Shown: positions 1-6,629, numbered from the stretch's first letter. The stretch: DNA of 7,929 nt from Thermoflexales bacterium (GCA_015484715.1 WFUY01000480.1:1-7929), one strand, 5' to 3'. The notes: a model not told the origin generated them from the letters alone. Made by a program: numbers and translations.

Positions 1-90
1 CCGGGCTGAGGGGAGCAAAGCCCTAACGGGCTGTCTCGCAGCCCCCGGAGGGGGCTTTCCCCTTCTCAGCCGGGCGGTTGAGCGCCCGGC
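1..90. repeat. REP-like cluster of nested palindromes
   Basis: This non-coding stretch is almost entirely self-complementary. GGCTGAG (4-10) pairs with CTCAGCC (65-71). AAAGCCC (17-23) pairs with GGGCTTT (52-58). AGCCC/GGGCT (19-23/28-32) forms a small local hairpin, AGCCCCC/GGGGGCT (40-46/50-56) a second, and GCCGGGCG/CGCCCGGC (69-76/83-90) a perfect 8-bp hairpin with loop GTTGAG. Such GC-rich multi-hairpin blocks are typical of dispersed palindromic elements in intergenic DNA. I infer a REP-like element, possibly cut by the window's left edge, but copy number elsewhere cannot be seen. It could instead be only the terminator region of an upstream gene. Confidence 0.5.
40..64 (+). terminator. 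Terminator-like hairpin of an upstream gene
   Basis: A perfect 7-bp G/C-rich stem (AGCCCCC, loop GGA, GGGGGCT) is followed by the pyrimidine run TTCCCCTT. The tail is not a clean U-tract, so intrinsic termination is only plausible. The gene it would serve lies outside the window, and the hairpin may simply be part of the surrounding palindromic element. Confidence 0.35.
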
Positions 91-126
91 GTTGACTTAT
101 GGGTAATCACCGGCTGCTGACCCCGC

Positions 127-155
127 TTGACAGGGGAGCAAGCTGCTGGTAAGAT
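127..155 (+). promoter_or_regulatory. Sigma70-type promoter for the isoprenoid genes
   Basis: A perfect -35 box TTGACA (127-132) is followed, after an ideal 17-bp spacer, by TAAGAT (150-155), which matches four of six bases of TATAAT. Transcription would start near 162. That leaves roughly 40 nt of leader before the preferred isomerase start at 202, and only about 10 nt before the alternative ATG at 172. A short imperfect inverted repeat (GCTTG 125-129, CAAGC 139-143) overlaps the -35 region and might be an operator, but it is too short to insist on. Confidence 0.6.
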
Positions 156-201
156 TTGAACAGCCTATCCCATGCAACACCGGCCCTGGGGAAAAGTTGC
201 G

Positions 202-1281
202 ATGCACCACCGACGAAAGGCCGACCACATCCGCATCAACCTGGAAGAGGACGTCTCCTCCTGGCTCAGCACGGGGCTGGAGCGGCTGCACTTCGTCCAC
301 CAGGCGCTCCCGGAACTGGACCTGGATGCCATTGACCTGGGGGTGACCTTGCTGGGCAAGCGGCTGCGGGCTCCACTGCTCATCTCTTCGATGACCGGCG
401 GCACCGAAGAGGCCCGCCACATCAACCGTCGTCTGGCCGAAGCTGCTCAAGCGGCCGGGATCGCTATGGGGCTGGGGTCGGCCCGGGCAGCGCTGGAGGA
501 CCCTAGCCTGGCCTCCACCTACCAGGTGCGGGACCTGGCCCCCGAGATCCTGCTGCTGGCCAACCTGGGCGCCGTGCAGCTCAACTACGGCTACACGGTG
601 GACCACTGCCGGCGGGCCGTGGAGATGGTCGAAGCCGACGGCCTGGTCCTGCACCTAAACCCGCTGCAGGAAGCCCTCCAGCCGGAGGGGGACCGGAACT
701 GGGCCAACCTGCTGACGAAGATCGAGCAGGTCTGCCGAGCGCTGCCGGTCCCTGTCGTGGCTAAGGAGGTGGGCTGGGGCATTTCGGAGCGGGCGGCTCG
801 CCAACTGGCCGAGGCCGGCGTGGCGGCCATTGACGTGGCCGGCGCCGGGGGGACCTCCTGGAGCCAGGTGGAGATGCACCGAGCCAGAGACCCCCTTCTG
901 GCTCGGGTGGCCACCCACTTCCGCGACTGGGGTATCCCCACCGCCGAGAGCATCCAGATGGTCCGTCGGGGAGCACCGGAGATGCCCATCATCGCCAGCG
1001 GAGGGCTGCGGACGGGGGTTGACGTGGCCAAGGCCATCGCCCTGGGGGCCACGGCAGCCGGGATGGCCGGCCCCTTCCTCCGAGCTGCCGTCCATTCCAC
1101 CGAGGCGGTGCTGGAGTTCATCGAGGAGGTAACCTTGACACTGCGGGTGGCAATGTTCGGCGTCGGTGCGGCTGACATCGCATCGCTGCAGGCCACGCCT
1201 CTCCAGGAGAGGCTGCCCATCCCTTCTGAGGCCCAGGCCCTCTGGGGTCGGGATGGTTCCCACCACGAGGCTGGGAGGTAG
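202..1281 (+). CDS. fni: Type 2 isopentenyl-diphosphate delta-isomerase (FMN-dependent)
   Basis: This enzyme interconverts IPP and DMAPP, the two C5 isoprenoid units, in the cytosol, using reduced FMN and Mg2+. The 359-residue length fits the family, and the sequence is a continuous FMN-binding TIM barrel. Family signatures are visible in order: RRKADH near the N-terminus (4-9), ISSMTGG (61-67), ANLGAVQ (120-126), the hallmark [15 protein letters not shown] (151-165) containing the conserved Gln156-Glu157 pair, VAKEVG with the flavin-contacting Lys188, AGAGGTSW (213-220), the phosphate-binding [10 protein letters not shown] (265-274) and GMAGPF (287-292). I chose the ATG at 202 because GGGGA (188-192) precedes it at a usable distance and because family members begin just before the RKADH motif. 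An in-frame ATG at 172 would add ten residues but has almost no leader after the predicted promoter. The prenyl synthase follows 73 nt downstream, so this looks like an isoprenoid operon. It is unrelated in fold to the type 1 (Nudix) isomerase. Confidence 0.95.
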   Translation: MHHRRKADHIRINLEEDVSSWLSTGLERLHFVHQALPELDLDAIDLGVTLLGKRLRAPLLISSMTGGTEEARHINRRLAEAAQAAGIAMGLGSARAALEDPSLASTYQVRDLAPEILLLANLGAVQLNYGYTVDHCRRAVEMVEADGLVLHLNPLQEALQPEGDRNWANLLTKIEQVCRALPVPVVAKEVGWGISERAARQLAEAGVAAIDVAGAGGTSWSQVEMHRARDPLLARVATHFRDWGIPTAESIQMVRRGAPEMPIIASGGLRTGVDVAKAIALGATAAGMAGPFLRAAVHSTEAVLEFIEEVTLTLRVAMFGVGAADIASLQATPLQERLPIPSEAQALWGRDGSHHEAGR

Positions 1282-1354
1282 CCCATCGTTCCAGCCTCCG
1301 AGAGTTTGGAGATGCCGGGTATCACTCCAACGACAAAGACGACGAGGCGCGACA

Positions 1355-2392
1355 ATGAACCTGACCGAAGCTATCCAAACCTATCTACCTCAGATCGAAG
1401 CCGAGATGCAGGCCCTGCTGACCCAGCCCCTGGGGGAGGAAAGATCATCGGCTGCAACGTATGGACCCTTCTACGGAATGGCCCACTACCATCTGGGCTG
1501 GGTGGACGAGACCTTCCAACCGACTCAGGCCGACGGCGGCAAGCGGATCCGCCCACTTCTCTGCCTGCTCACCTGCCAGGCCGCCGGGGGGGATCCGCAG
1601 CGTGCCCTACCGGCCGCGGCCGCCATCGAAGTGCTGCACAACTTCTCCCTCATCCACGACGACATCGAGGACAACGACCGCCTACGGCGGGGGCGGCCCA
1701 CCGTCTGGGCCCTCTGGGGCATCGCCCAGGCCATCAACGTGGGCGATCTCCTCTTTGCCCTGGCCCACCTGGCCCTGGGTCGGCTGGAGGAGCGCGGTGT
1801 ACCTTCAGACCGGGTGCTGCAAGCGCTCCGCCGTTTCGACGAGACCTGTATCGCCCTCACCCAGGGCCAATACCTGGACCTGGACTTCGAGGCGCGGGCC
1901 GAGGTCTCTGTAGAGGACTACCTGACGATGATCGCCGGCAAGACGGCGGCGCTGTTGAGCACCTCGGCCTACCTCGGAGCGCTGCTGGCAGGAGCCACTA
2001 CGGCCACCTGCCGGGCTTACGAGGCCTTTGGCCGTCATCTGGGGATGGCCTTCCAGATCGAGGACGACATCCTGGGCATCTGGGGCGAGGCGGAAACGAC
2101 GGGCAAGGCGGCCTCGGACATCGCCCATCGCAAGAAGACGTTGCCCATCGTCTACGGGTTGAGCCGAAGCCCGGCGCTGCGGGCCCTTTACGAGGATGGC
2201 GAGATGACGCCTCAGCAGGAAGCCCAAGTGCGAGCCCTGCTGGAGGAGGTGGGAGCTCGGAACTATGCCGCTGAGATGGCCCGCCAACATCACGCCCAGG
2301 CCATGGCAGCCCTGGAGCGGGCGAACCCTATCGGACCGGCTGCTCAGGCGCTTTGGGAGCTGGCCGGTCGCCTACTGGGGCGCGTGCGTTAA
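1355..2392 (+). CDS. trans-Polyprenyl diphosphate synthase (GGPP synthase-like)
   Basis: This enzyme extends an allylic diphosphate with IPP, head to tail, to make a C15-C20 or longer precursor for carotenoids, quinones or membrane lipids. The 345 residues carry every landmark of the all-alpha trans-prenyltransferase fold: GGKRIRP (61-67, IPP-binding Lys63 and Arg66), the first Asp-rich motif DDIED (102-106) followed by RLRRGRPT (109-116), AGKTAALL (194-201), and the second motif DDILG (237-241) with the downstream KK pair at 260-261. The first motif is the short DDxxD form, as in archaeal-type GGPP synthases, not the DDx4D of typical bacterial FPP synthases. An aromatic Phe97 sits five residues before it, a position known to limit chain length. 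That suggests a short product (C15-C20), but product length cannot be settled by reading. The start at 1355 has GAGG (1344-1347) 7 nt upstream. The frame stays open back to 1166, but that part overlaps the isomerase gene and has no family similarity. It sits 73 nt after the isomerase, which supplies its substrates. Confidence 0.93.
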   Translation: MNLTEAIQTYLPQIEAEMQALLTQPLGEERSSAATYGPFYGMAHYHLGWVDETFQPTQADGGKRIRPLLCLLTCQAAGGDPQRALPAAAAIEVLHNFSLIHDDIEDNDRLRRGRPTVWALWGIAQAINVGDLLFALAHLALGRLEERGVPSDRVLQALRRFDETCIALTQGQYLDLDFEARAEVSVEDYLTMIAGKTAALLSTSAYLGALLAGATTATCRAYEAFGRHLGMAFQIEDDILGIWGEAETTGKAASDIAHRKKTLPIVYGLSRSPALRALYEDGEMTPQQEAQVRALLEEVGARNYAAEMARQHHAQAMAALERANPIGPAAQALWELAGRLLGRVR

Positions 2393-2473
2393 GCCGCTCT
2401 GGCAGATGGGAGATGCTGCGCAGCCGACGGAGGAGGTGGAGGGGCCATTCCTACAACCCTGGAAGGAACGGCA

Positions 2474-2932
2474 ATGAACCCACCAATGCTGAAGATCGAG
2501 CTCCCTGTCGAACTTCTCTTTGGAGAGCGAGTCCAATACCTGGAACGGACAGCCGAAGAGGTGCGCCGACAACTGGAGTCCTTCACGGGTGGCCCTGTCG
2601 CCTACGACTCAACGGCGCTGCAGGCGCTGGACGAGTGGATTGAGCGGAGGACCCGGCGGGGCCCCCTCTCTCCGGGTGAGCGCGTCCAGATCATCGCCTT
2701 CGTAGGCCAGATGTTCCTGAAACGTCACGGGGGCTTCTGGGCGGTGAGGGAGGAGAGAGGGCGGCGATCCTTGGGCGTGGTCTGCCCCCTGGTTGGATCA
2801 TCCCGCCACCTCCAGTTCATTGACCTCACCGGACAGGTCCACCGCCGCCTGAAGGAAGGCATCACAGCATCCCTGACCTTCTTCTACCTCACTACCAGCG
2901 TAGACCTCCAGGGCCAAACGGTCTCGGAATGA
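2474..2932 (+). CDS. Hypothetical protein (152 aa), third gene of isoprenoid cluster
   Basis: I do not recognise this protein. It starts at an ATG with a strong Shine-Dalgarno (GGAAGGA, 2461-2467) 6 nt upstream, 81 nt after the prenyl synthase stop, so co-transcription with the two isoprenoid genes is likely. It has no signal peptide or membrane segment. The N-terminal half is charged and helical (residues 20-60, with Arg/Glu-rich turns). The middle and end (FVGQMFLKRHGGFWAVRE near 76-93, then LGVVCPLVG near 100-108, and RLKEGITASLTFFY at 125-138) look like an alpha/beta domain. The order helix, GG-x-W strand, proline-containing strand, then amphipathic helix ending in an SL..FY motif loosely recalls small DUF-type cytosolic proteins. 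That is a weak impression and gives no function. Nothing in it suggests an isoprenoid enzyme. Confidence 0.8.
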   Translation: MNPPMLKIELPVELLFGERVQYLERTAEEVRRQLESFTGGPVAYDSTALQALDEWIERRTRRGPLSPGERVQIIAFVGQMFLKRHGGFWAVREERGRRSLGVVCPLVGSSRHLQFIDLTGQVHRRLKEGITASLTFFYLTTSVDLQGQTVSE

Positions 2933-2954
2933 CCCGATATGGTTGAGTGCCCGC

Positions 2955-2975
2955 TTCAGATCTCCGAGGTCTGAA
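2955..2975. promoter_or_regulatory. Palindrome, operator-like copy 1 (GAGGTCTGAA half site)
   Basis: This 21-bp near-perfect palindrome is centred at 2965. Left arm TTCAGATCTC mirrors right arm GAGGTCTGAA, with only one T-G wobble. It begins 22 nt after the stop of the hypothetical gene. Its core matches the second palindrome at 3041-3053, which favours a dimeric DNA-binding protein site. It could alternatively act as a terminator hairpin for the upstream genes, but the CAACTCTTT that follows is a poor U-tract. Confidence 0.5.
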
Positions 2976-2982
2976 CAACTCT

Positions 2983-2996
2983 TTGCGGTGACGCAA
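2983..2996. repeat. Short inverted repeat TTGCG-N4-CGCAA
   Basis: Perfect 5-bp arms, TTGCG and CGCAA, are separated by GTGA. It lies between the two related palindromes but shares no sequence with them. It may be a separate binding site or chance, since arms this short give limited support. Confidence 0.3.
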
Positions 2997-3040
2997 CGAG
3001 GGTCTTTGTCCCCCCTTGGCAGATGCAACCCTTTATCGGG

Positions 3041-3053
3041 GACCTCAGAGGTC
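3041..3053. promoter_or_regulatory. Palindrome, operator-like copy 2 (GACCTC-A-GAGGTC)
   Basis: This is a perfect 6+1+6 palindrome. Together with copy 1 it defines GAYCTCNGAGGTCT followed by KAA. The centres (2965 and 3047) are 82 bp apart, close to eight helical turns. It covers the place where a -35 box would sit for the TAAGAT element at 3068, so a bound protein could either recruit or block polymerase. A degraded third copy (GTCGTC-A-GAGGTC, 3162-3174) lies inside the start of the regulator gene. Confidence 0.5.
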
Positions 3054-3073
3054 TTAATCTCGCCGTGTAAGAT
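3045..3073 (+). promoter_or_regulatory. Possible promoter of the regulator gene (-10 TAAGAT)
   Basis: TAAGAT (3068-3073) is identical to the -10 proposed for the isoprenoid operon. No recognisable -35 box lies 16-18 bp upstream. That position (3045-3050) falls inside the perfect palindrome, which is what an activator-dependent promoter would look like. The transcript would begin near 3080, giving a leader of about 35 nt. The call rests on the -10 alone. Confidence 0.35.
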
Positions 3074-3088
3074 GAGGGCCTGGCCCTC
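3074..3088 (+). promoter_or_regulatory. 15-bp palindrome just downstream of the -10
   Basis: GAGGGCC and GGCCCTC are perfect arms around a single T. It directly abuts the proposed -10 box and would cover the transcription start, a position typical of repressor sites. In RNA the 1-nt centre would force a larger loop, so a DNA-binding role is more natural than a stable hairpin. Its sequence is unrelated to the GAGGTC palindromes upstream. Confidence 0.35.
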
Positions 3089-3114
3089 GGCAGCCAAGCT
3101 AGAGTGGGGATAAC

Positions 3115-6100
3115 GTGGACGAGCGTCTTCTGATCCCGACCAAAATTACCATTCCTCATCGGTCGTCAGAGGTCCTGCGCCGGCAACGGCTGCTCGACTT
3201 CATCCACGAACATCTGGACCGCAAACTGATCATCGTCTCGGCCCCGGCCGGCTACGGCAAGACCACACTTCTGGTGGACTTCAGCACCGATACGGAGATC
3301 CCGGTCTGCTGGTACACCCTGGACGAGGGCGATCGGGATTTGGGCGTCTTCCTGGCCTATCTCACCGCCAGCCTGCGTCGGCGGTTCCCCAACTTTGGCC
3401 ACCAGACCCACCAATTGCTGGAACAGGGGACCATTACACCCCGAAGGGCCGCCGGTGCGGTGGTGGCGGACATCGTCGAGAGCATCCCCGACTACTTCGC
3501 CTGCGTCCTGGATGACTGGCACCTGGTCAACGATAGCCCCGAGATCGTCCAGTTCTTGGACCGGCTCCTGCACTATCTGCCGGAGCAGGCCCACCTGATC
3601 GTGGCCGGGCGGAGCCTACCCCGGGCCTCCCTCATCCGGCTGGCCGCCCGGCGGGAAGTGGCCGGTCTGGGTCCCAACGACCTGCGCTTCACCGCCGAGG
3701 AGGTCCAACACCTCCTGGCCACCTACTACCGGATCCAGGTCTCGCTGGAACAGGCGGCCCAACTGGCCGAGGAGTCCGAGGGGTGGATCACCGGCATCCT
3801 GCTCACCACCCACACGATGTGGCAGGGGCTGCTGGCCAGCCTGCTGCAGGGACGCAGTGCCTCCGTACCCCTCTACGAGTACCTGGCCGGCGAGGTCTAC
3901 GCCCAGCAGTCCCCGGAGATGCGGGACTTTCTCCTCGCCTCGGCAGTGCCCCGCCAGGTCACGGCAGCCCTCTGCGATCACCTGCGCCAGGCCGGGGACT
4001 CCCAGGAATGGCTGGACCTGGTGGAGGGGCGCAACCTCTTCCTCACCCGCATCGAAGCGGAGGGGGAAGTCTGGTATCGCTACCACAATCTCTTCCAGTC
4101 CTTCCTGCGGAACCGCTTCCAACAGGAGTCACCGACCCGGTTTCGGGAGATGCACCGCCGGGCCGGGGAGTGGTTTGAGGAGCAGAACCACCCCGAGGAG
4201 GCGGTGGAGCACTACCTGGCCGCCACCGCTTACGACGAGGCTATCCGTGTGATCGAGGCCTGTGTGCAGGACTTTTTCACAGCCGGACGGACGGGTACCA
4301 TCCTCGCCTGGGCCGAGGCCCTACCCCAGGCGGTGCGGAAGAAGGCCCCGGAGCTCCTGCTCTACCAGGCCAAGGTGCTAGGCGATCGAGGCCGGCCTCG
4401 GGAGGCCCTGGCCGTGCTAGAGACAGCCCAGACCGCTTTTCAGGCCAGGGAGGATCCAGTAGGTCAGGTGCGAGTGCTTCTCCCTCGGGGGTGGGCATTG
4501 CTGGCTCTCAATCATCACCGCGAAGCCGTGAGGAGCGGGGAGCGAGCTTACGAGATGCTGGTTGCCCTGGACAAGGGTGAAACTCCCCTAGCTGCAGAAG
4601 CACTGCGGCTGCTTGGCTTCGGTTGGAGCTCGCGGGGGGAGTTCAAAAAGGGTGAACAATACCTCACCCAAGCGCTGCAGTTGTATGAGCGCATCGGAGA
4701 GGCCATCCCCTTCAACCTGGCCCGCGTCCTCCAAGACCTGGCCTACACCCTGCTGCGGCAGGGGCGGTTGCCGGAGGCGACCACCTACCAAGAACGGGCC
4801 CTGGCCCTCTGGCGGGAGATCGGTAGCCCGGGCCCTCTGGCCTGGAACCTGAACAATACCGGGTACAACCGCTACCTGACCGGAGATTACCAGGACGCTC
4901 TGGCGCTCTATCAGGAAGCCTTGCCCAGGGCCGAGGAAGCCGAAGATCGCTACATCCAGGTTGTTCTTCTAGCGGGCATCGGAGACGTCCAGCGGGATAC
5001 CGGGCAGTTCGATGCGGCCCTGGAAGCCTACCGGCGGGCGGAAGAGATGGCCCGCCAGGGGGGTAACGTGGCCCTGATCGCCTACCTCCTCGACGCCCAG
5101 GGCCACCTCCACCGCCTGCGGGGAGACCTCAACCAGGCCCAGGTTGCCCTGAGTCAGGCCGAGGCGCTGGCCAGGGAGCACGGACTCCAGCATCAAGCCC
5201 TCCTCTCCGCCGCAGCCCTGGCGCTGGTCCGCATCGAAGCAGAGCAGGCCCAGGAGGTCACTCCTCTGCTCCACGCCCGCGATGCCCTCCAGGAGGCCAA
5301 CGCCCGTCTGGAACTGGTGCGTGTCCTCTTCTGGCTGGCCCAGGCCGCGTTCCAAAGGGAAGAACGAACAGTGGCGCGGAACTCCCTGCAGCAACTGCTC
5401 CGTCTCAGCCGCGAGGTGGGAGCCGTTCCCTTCTCGCCGGCCGAGGGACGCCACGCCCTCGCCCTGCTCCGTTGGGCAAAGCGGGAGAAACTGCCGGAGG
5501 AAGAAGCCCGCTATCTGGTCACCTGGCTGGAGCGCATCCAGGAGCGGCCATCCCGGGCGGCGGCACCGACCTCTGAGAAACGTCCTCGTTTGGAGATCTA
5601 CGGCTTCGGCCCGGGGCGCGTCCTGCGGGATGGGGAGCTCATCCCCATCGCCGCCTGGGGGGCGGCCATCGCCCGGGAGCTCTTCTTCTTCATCTTGGAC
5701 CAGGCTCCCCTTCGCAAAGAACAGATCGGGGTCGTCTTCTGGCCTGGGCTTCCTCCGGGGAGAATGACCAGCGCCTTCCACGCCACCAAGTACAAGGCCC
5801 GCCGGGCGCTGGGGGTGGAGTTCGTCGTTTATGAGGAGGGGCTCTACCACGTCCATCTGGAGGCCGACTGGTGGTACGATGTGGCCGAGTTCGAGCGGCT
5901 GGTGCGGACCGCCCGGCGGCTTCCCTTGGAGGATCCCGAGGGCCTCGAAGCCCGCCGTCGGGCCATCGCTCTCTACCAGGGCGACTACCTGGAGGACGTC
6001 TACGCCGATTGGGCGGCCCAGCGACGCCGGGCGCTGCAGGAGGAGTTCCTGGAGGTGCTGGCCGGGCTGGCTCGATATATGCTGGAAGCCCAGGAGCCCG

Positions 6101-6327
6101 AGGAAGCACTCCGCCTCTACCGACGCGGTCTCCGGATGGATCCTTACCGTGAGGACTTCCACCGAGGGGTGATGCGTGCCCTCATCGCCCTGGGACGGCG
6201 AGCGGAGGCCTTGGCCCACTTTGACGCCCTGACCCGCCAACTGGACCGGGAGCTCCACACCACCCCTGATCCCGAGACAGTGGCCTTGGGTGAGCGCCTC
6301 CGCTCCCATTCCCGCTTACAGCCGTAG
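3115..6327 (+). CDS. MalT-like STAND NTPase/TPR regulator with C-terminal SARP wHTH and BTAD
   Basis: This is a 1070-residue cytosolic transcriptional regulator. The opening LLIPTKITIP resembles the start of MalT/LAL-type regulators. A P-loop NTPase follows, with Walker A APAGYGKTT (43-51) and Walker B VLDDWH (131-136), then the helical arm typical of the family (about 190-390). Residues about 495-705 form a run of TPR-like helix pairs (for example near GDYQDALALYQEA and GQFDAALEAYRRAEEM), the usual ligand- or protein-sensing surface. From about 823 an OmpR/SARP-like winged helix begins (LEIYGFGPGRVLRDGE, then RKEQIGVVFWPG). From about 922 to 1065 runs a BTAD domain (AEFERLV, ALYQGDYLEDVYADWA, REDFHRGVMRALIALGRRAEALAHF). 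There is no C-terminal LuxR HTH: the SARP DNA-binding module replaces it, the reverse of classical SARPs, which carry that module at the N-terminus. The start is GTG, preceded by GGGGA (3106-3110) at a short 4-nt spacing, and no better in-frame start was seen. The target is unknown. The adjacent small-peptide operon has a SARP-like promoter layout. Confidence 0.92.
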   Translation: MDERLLIPTKITIPHRSSEVLRRQRLLDFIHEHLDRKLIIVSAPAGYGKTTLLVDFSTDTEIPVCWYTLDEGDRDLGVFLAYLTASLRRRFPNFGHQTHQLLEQGTITPRRAAGAVVADIVESIPDYFACVLDDWHLVNDSPEIVQFLDRLLHYLPEQAHLIVAGRSLPRASLIRLAARREVAGLGPNDLRFTAEEVQHLLATYYRIQVSLEQAAQLAEESEGWITGILLTTHTMWQGLLASLLQGRSASVPLYEYLAGEVYAQQSPEMRDFLLASAVPRQVTAALCDHLRQAGDSQEWLDLVEGRNLFLTRIEAEGEVWYRYHNLFQSFLRNRFQQESPTRFREMHRRAGEWFEEQNHPEEAVEHYLAATAYDEAIRVIEACVQDFFTAGRTGTILAWAEALPQAVRKKAPELLLYQAKVLGDRGRPREALAVLETAQTAFQAREDPVGQVRVLLPRGWALLALNHHREAVRSGERAYEMLVALDKGETPLAAEALRLLGFGWSSRGEFKKGEQYLTQALQLYERIGEAIPFNLARVLQDLAYTLLRQGRLPEATTYQERALALWREIGSPGPLAWNLNNTGYNRYLTGDYQDALALYQEALPRAEEAEDRYIQVVLLAGIGDVQRDTGQFDAALEAYRRAEEMARQGGNVALIAYLLDAQGHLHRLRGDLNQAQVALSQAEALAREHGLQHQALLSAAALALVRIEAEQAQEVTPLLHARDALQEANARLELVRVLFWLAQAAFQREERTVARNSLQQLLRLSREVGAVPFSPAEGRHALALLRWAKREKLPEEEARYLVTWLERIQERPSRAAAPTSEKRPRLEIYGFGPGRVLRDGELIPIAAWGAAIARELFFFILDQAPLRKEQIGVVFWPGLPPGRMTSAFHATKYKARRALGVEFVVYEEGLYHVHLEADWWYDVAEFERLVRTARRLPLEDPEGLEARRRAIALYQGDYLEDVYADWAAQRRRALQEEFLEVLAGLARYMLEAQEPEEALRLYRRGLRMDPYREDFHRGVMRALIALGRRAEALAHFDALTRQLDRELHTTPDPETVALGERLRSHSRLQP

Positions 6328-6344
6328 GCACTTACTACTCCGAT

Positions 6345-6365
6345 AATTCCCCATGGGTAATCGCC
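6345..6365. repeat. ATGGGTAATCRCC motif, copy 2, within a palindrome
   Basis: ATGGGTAATC at 6353-6362 also occurs at 99-108, and the match extends to 12 of 13 bases (ATGGGTAATCRCC). Here it lies 25 nt after the regulator's stop codon, inside an imperfect palindrome centred on CCCATGGG (ATTCCCC / GGGTAAT arms). Copy 1 is not palindromic. The two copies may be fragments of a short dispersed repeat or mobile-element end, or chance similarity. Confidence 0.25.
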
Positions 6366-6449
6366 CAATCACTACCCCCCTGCCCTCCTCGGCCTCCATA
6401 TCTCTCCACCGTTCTGAGCCGGTTCACGATCCGATGGGGGCATGGTTTC

Positions 6450-6491
6450 GTCACACTTCTGTTACACGCACGGTCATAGGTTTCCTTTAAT
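6450..6491 (+). promoter_or_regulatory. SARP-style promoter: heptamer direct repeats plus -10
   Basis: GTCACAC (6450-6456), GTTACAC (6461-6467) and the weaker GTCATAG (6473-6479) are direct repeats at an 11-12 bp pitch. A -10 box TTTAAT (6486-6491, five of six matches) begins 6 nt after the third repeat. No proper -35 box is present. Known SARP activators bind heptameric direct repeats one helical turn apart that replace the -35 region a few bases upstream of the -10. The regulator encoded just upstream carries that type of DNA-binding domain, so it is the obvious candidate activator. This is inferred from geometry only. Confidence 0.45.
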
Positions 6492-6500
6492 GTTGAGGAC

Positions 6501-6610
6501 AGTCTGAAGATTGGCTCCTCTCCCGGAGCCAGACTTGGGTACATTTCACTTTGTGGAGGAAGGCGTGGAAGTCCGCTTTGTGGGTCGAAAGCGGGTTTCT
6601 GGCCGGACTT
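6501..6610 (+). promoter_or_regulatory. Structured 5' leader with two hairpins
   Basis: The gene-free stretch 6328-6629 ends in a leader with clear pairing. Hairpin A is TGGCTCC (6512-6518), loop TCTCCC, GGAGCCA (6525-6531), supported by AGTC/GACT further out (6501-6504/6532-6535). Hairpin B has outer arms AAGTCC/GGACTT (6569-6574/6605-6610) and an inner GCTTT/AAAGC helix (6575-6579/6588-6592). Hairpin B ends 4 nt before the Shine-Dalgarno of the 50-aa peptide. CTCCTC in hairpin A (6515-6520) could alternatively pair with GAGGAG in that Shine-Dalgarno, offering a possible on/off switch. It matches no riboswitch class I recognise. Upstream of 6450 I see nothing beyond the CCCATGGG palindrome. 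Confidence 0.4.
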
Positions 6611-6629
6611 AGCTAGGAGGAGGAAACCT

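Noticed and set aside
172..201. Earlier in-frame ATG for the isomerase at 172
   Set aside because: It would sit only about 10 nt after the predicted transcription start, lacks a Shine-Dalgarno, and adds residues before the family's usual N-terminus. The ATG at 202 has GGGGA at proper distance. It is kept only as an alternative.
1166..1354. N-terminal extension of the prenyl synthase frame into the isomerase gene
   Set aside because: The extra 63 residues are Arg/Pro-rich and out of frame with a clearly real gene. The family fold starts after the ATG at 1355, which has its own Shine-Dalgarno.
591..1355. Minus-strand frame of 254 codons opposite the isomerase
   Set aside because: It is low-complexity, Ser/Arg/Ala-rich and antisense to a gene with strong family motifs, so it is a shadow frame.
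4969..6309. Long open frame (446 codons) on the minus strand opposite the regulator
   Set aside because: It is antisense to well-supported TPR, winged-helix and BTAD coding sequence. Its composition (Gly, Leu, Gln, Pro-rich) is typical of a GC-rich shadow frame and shows no domain motif.
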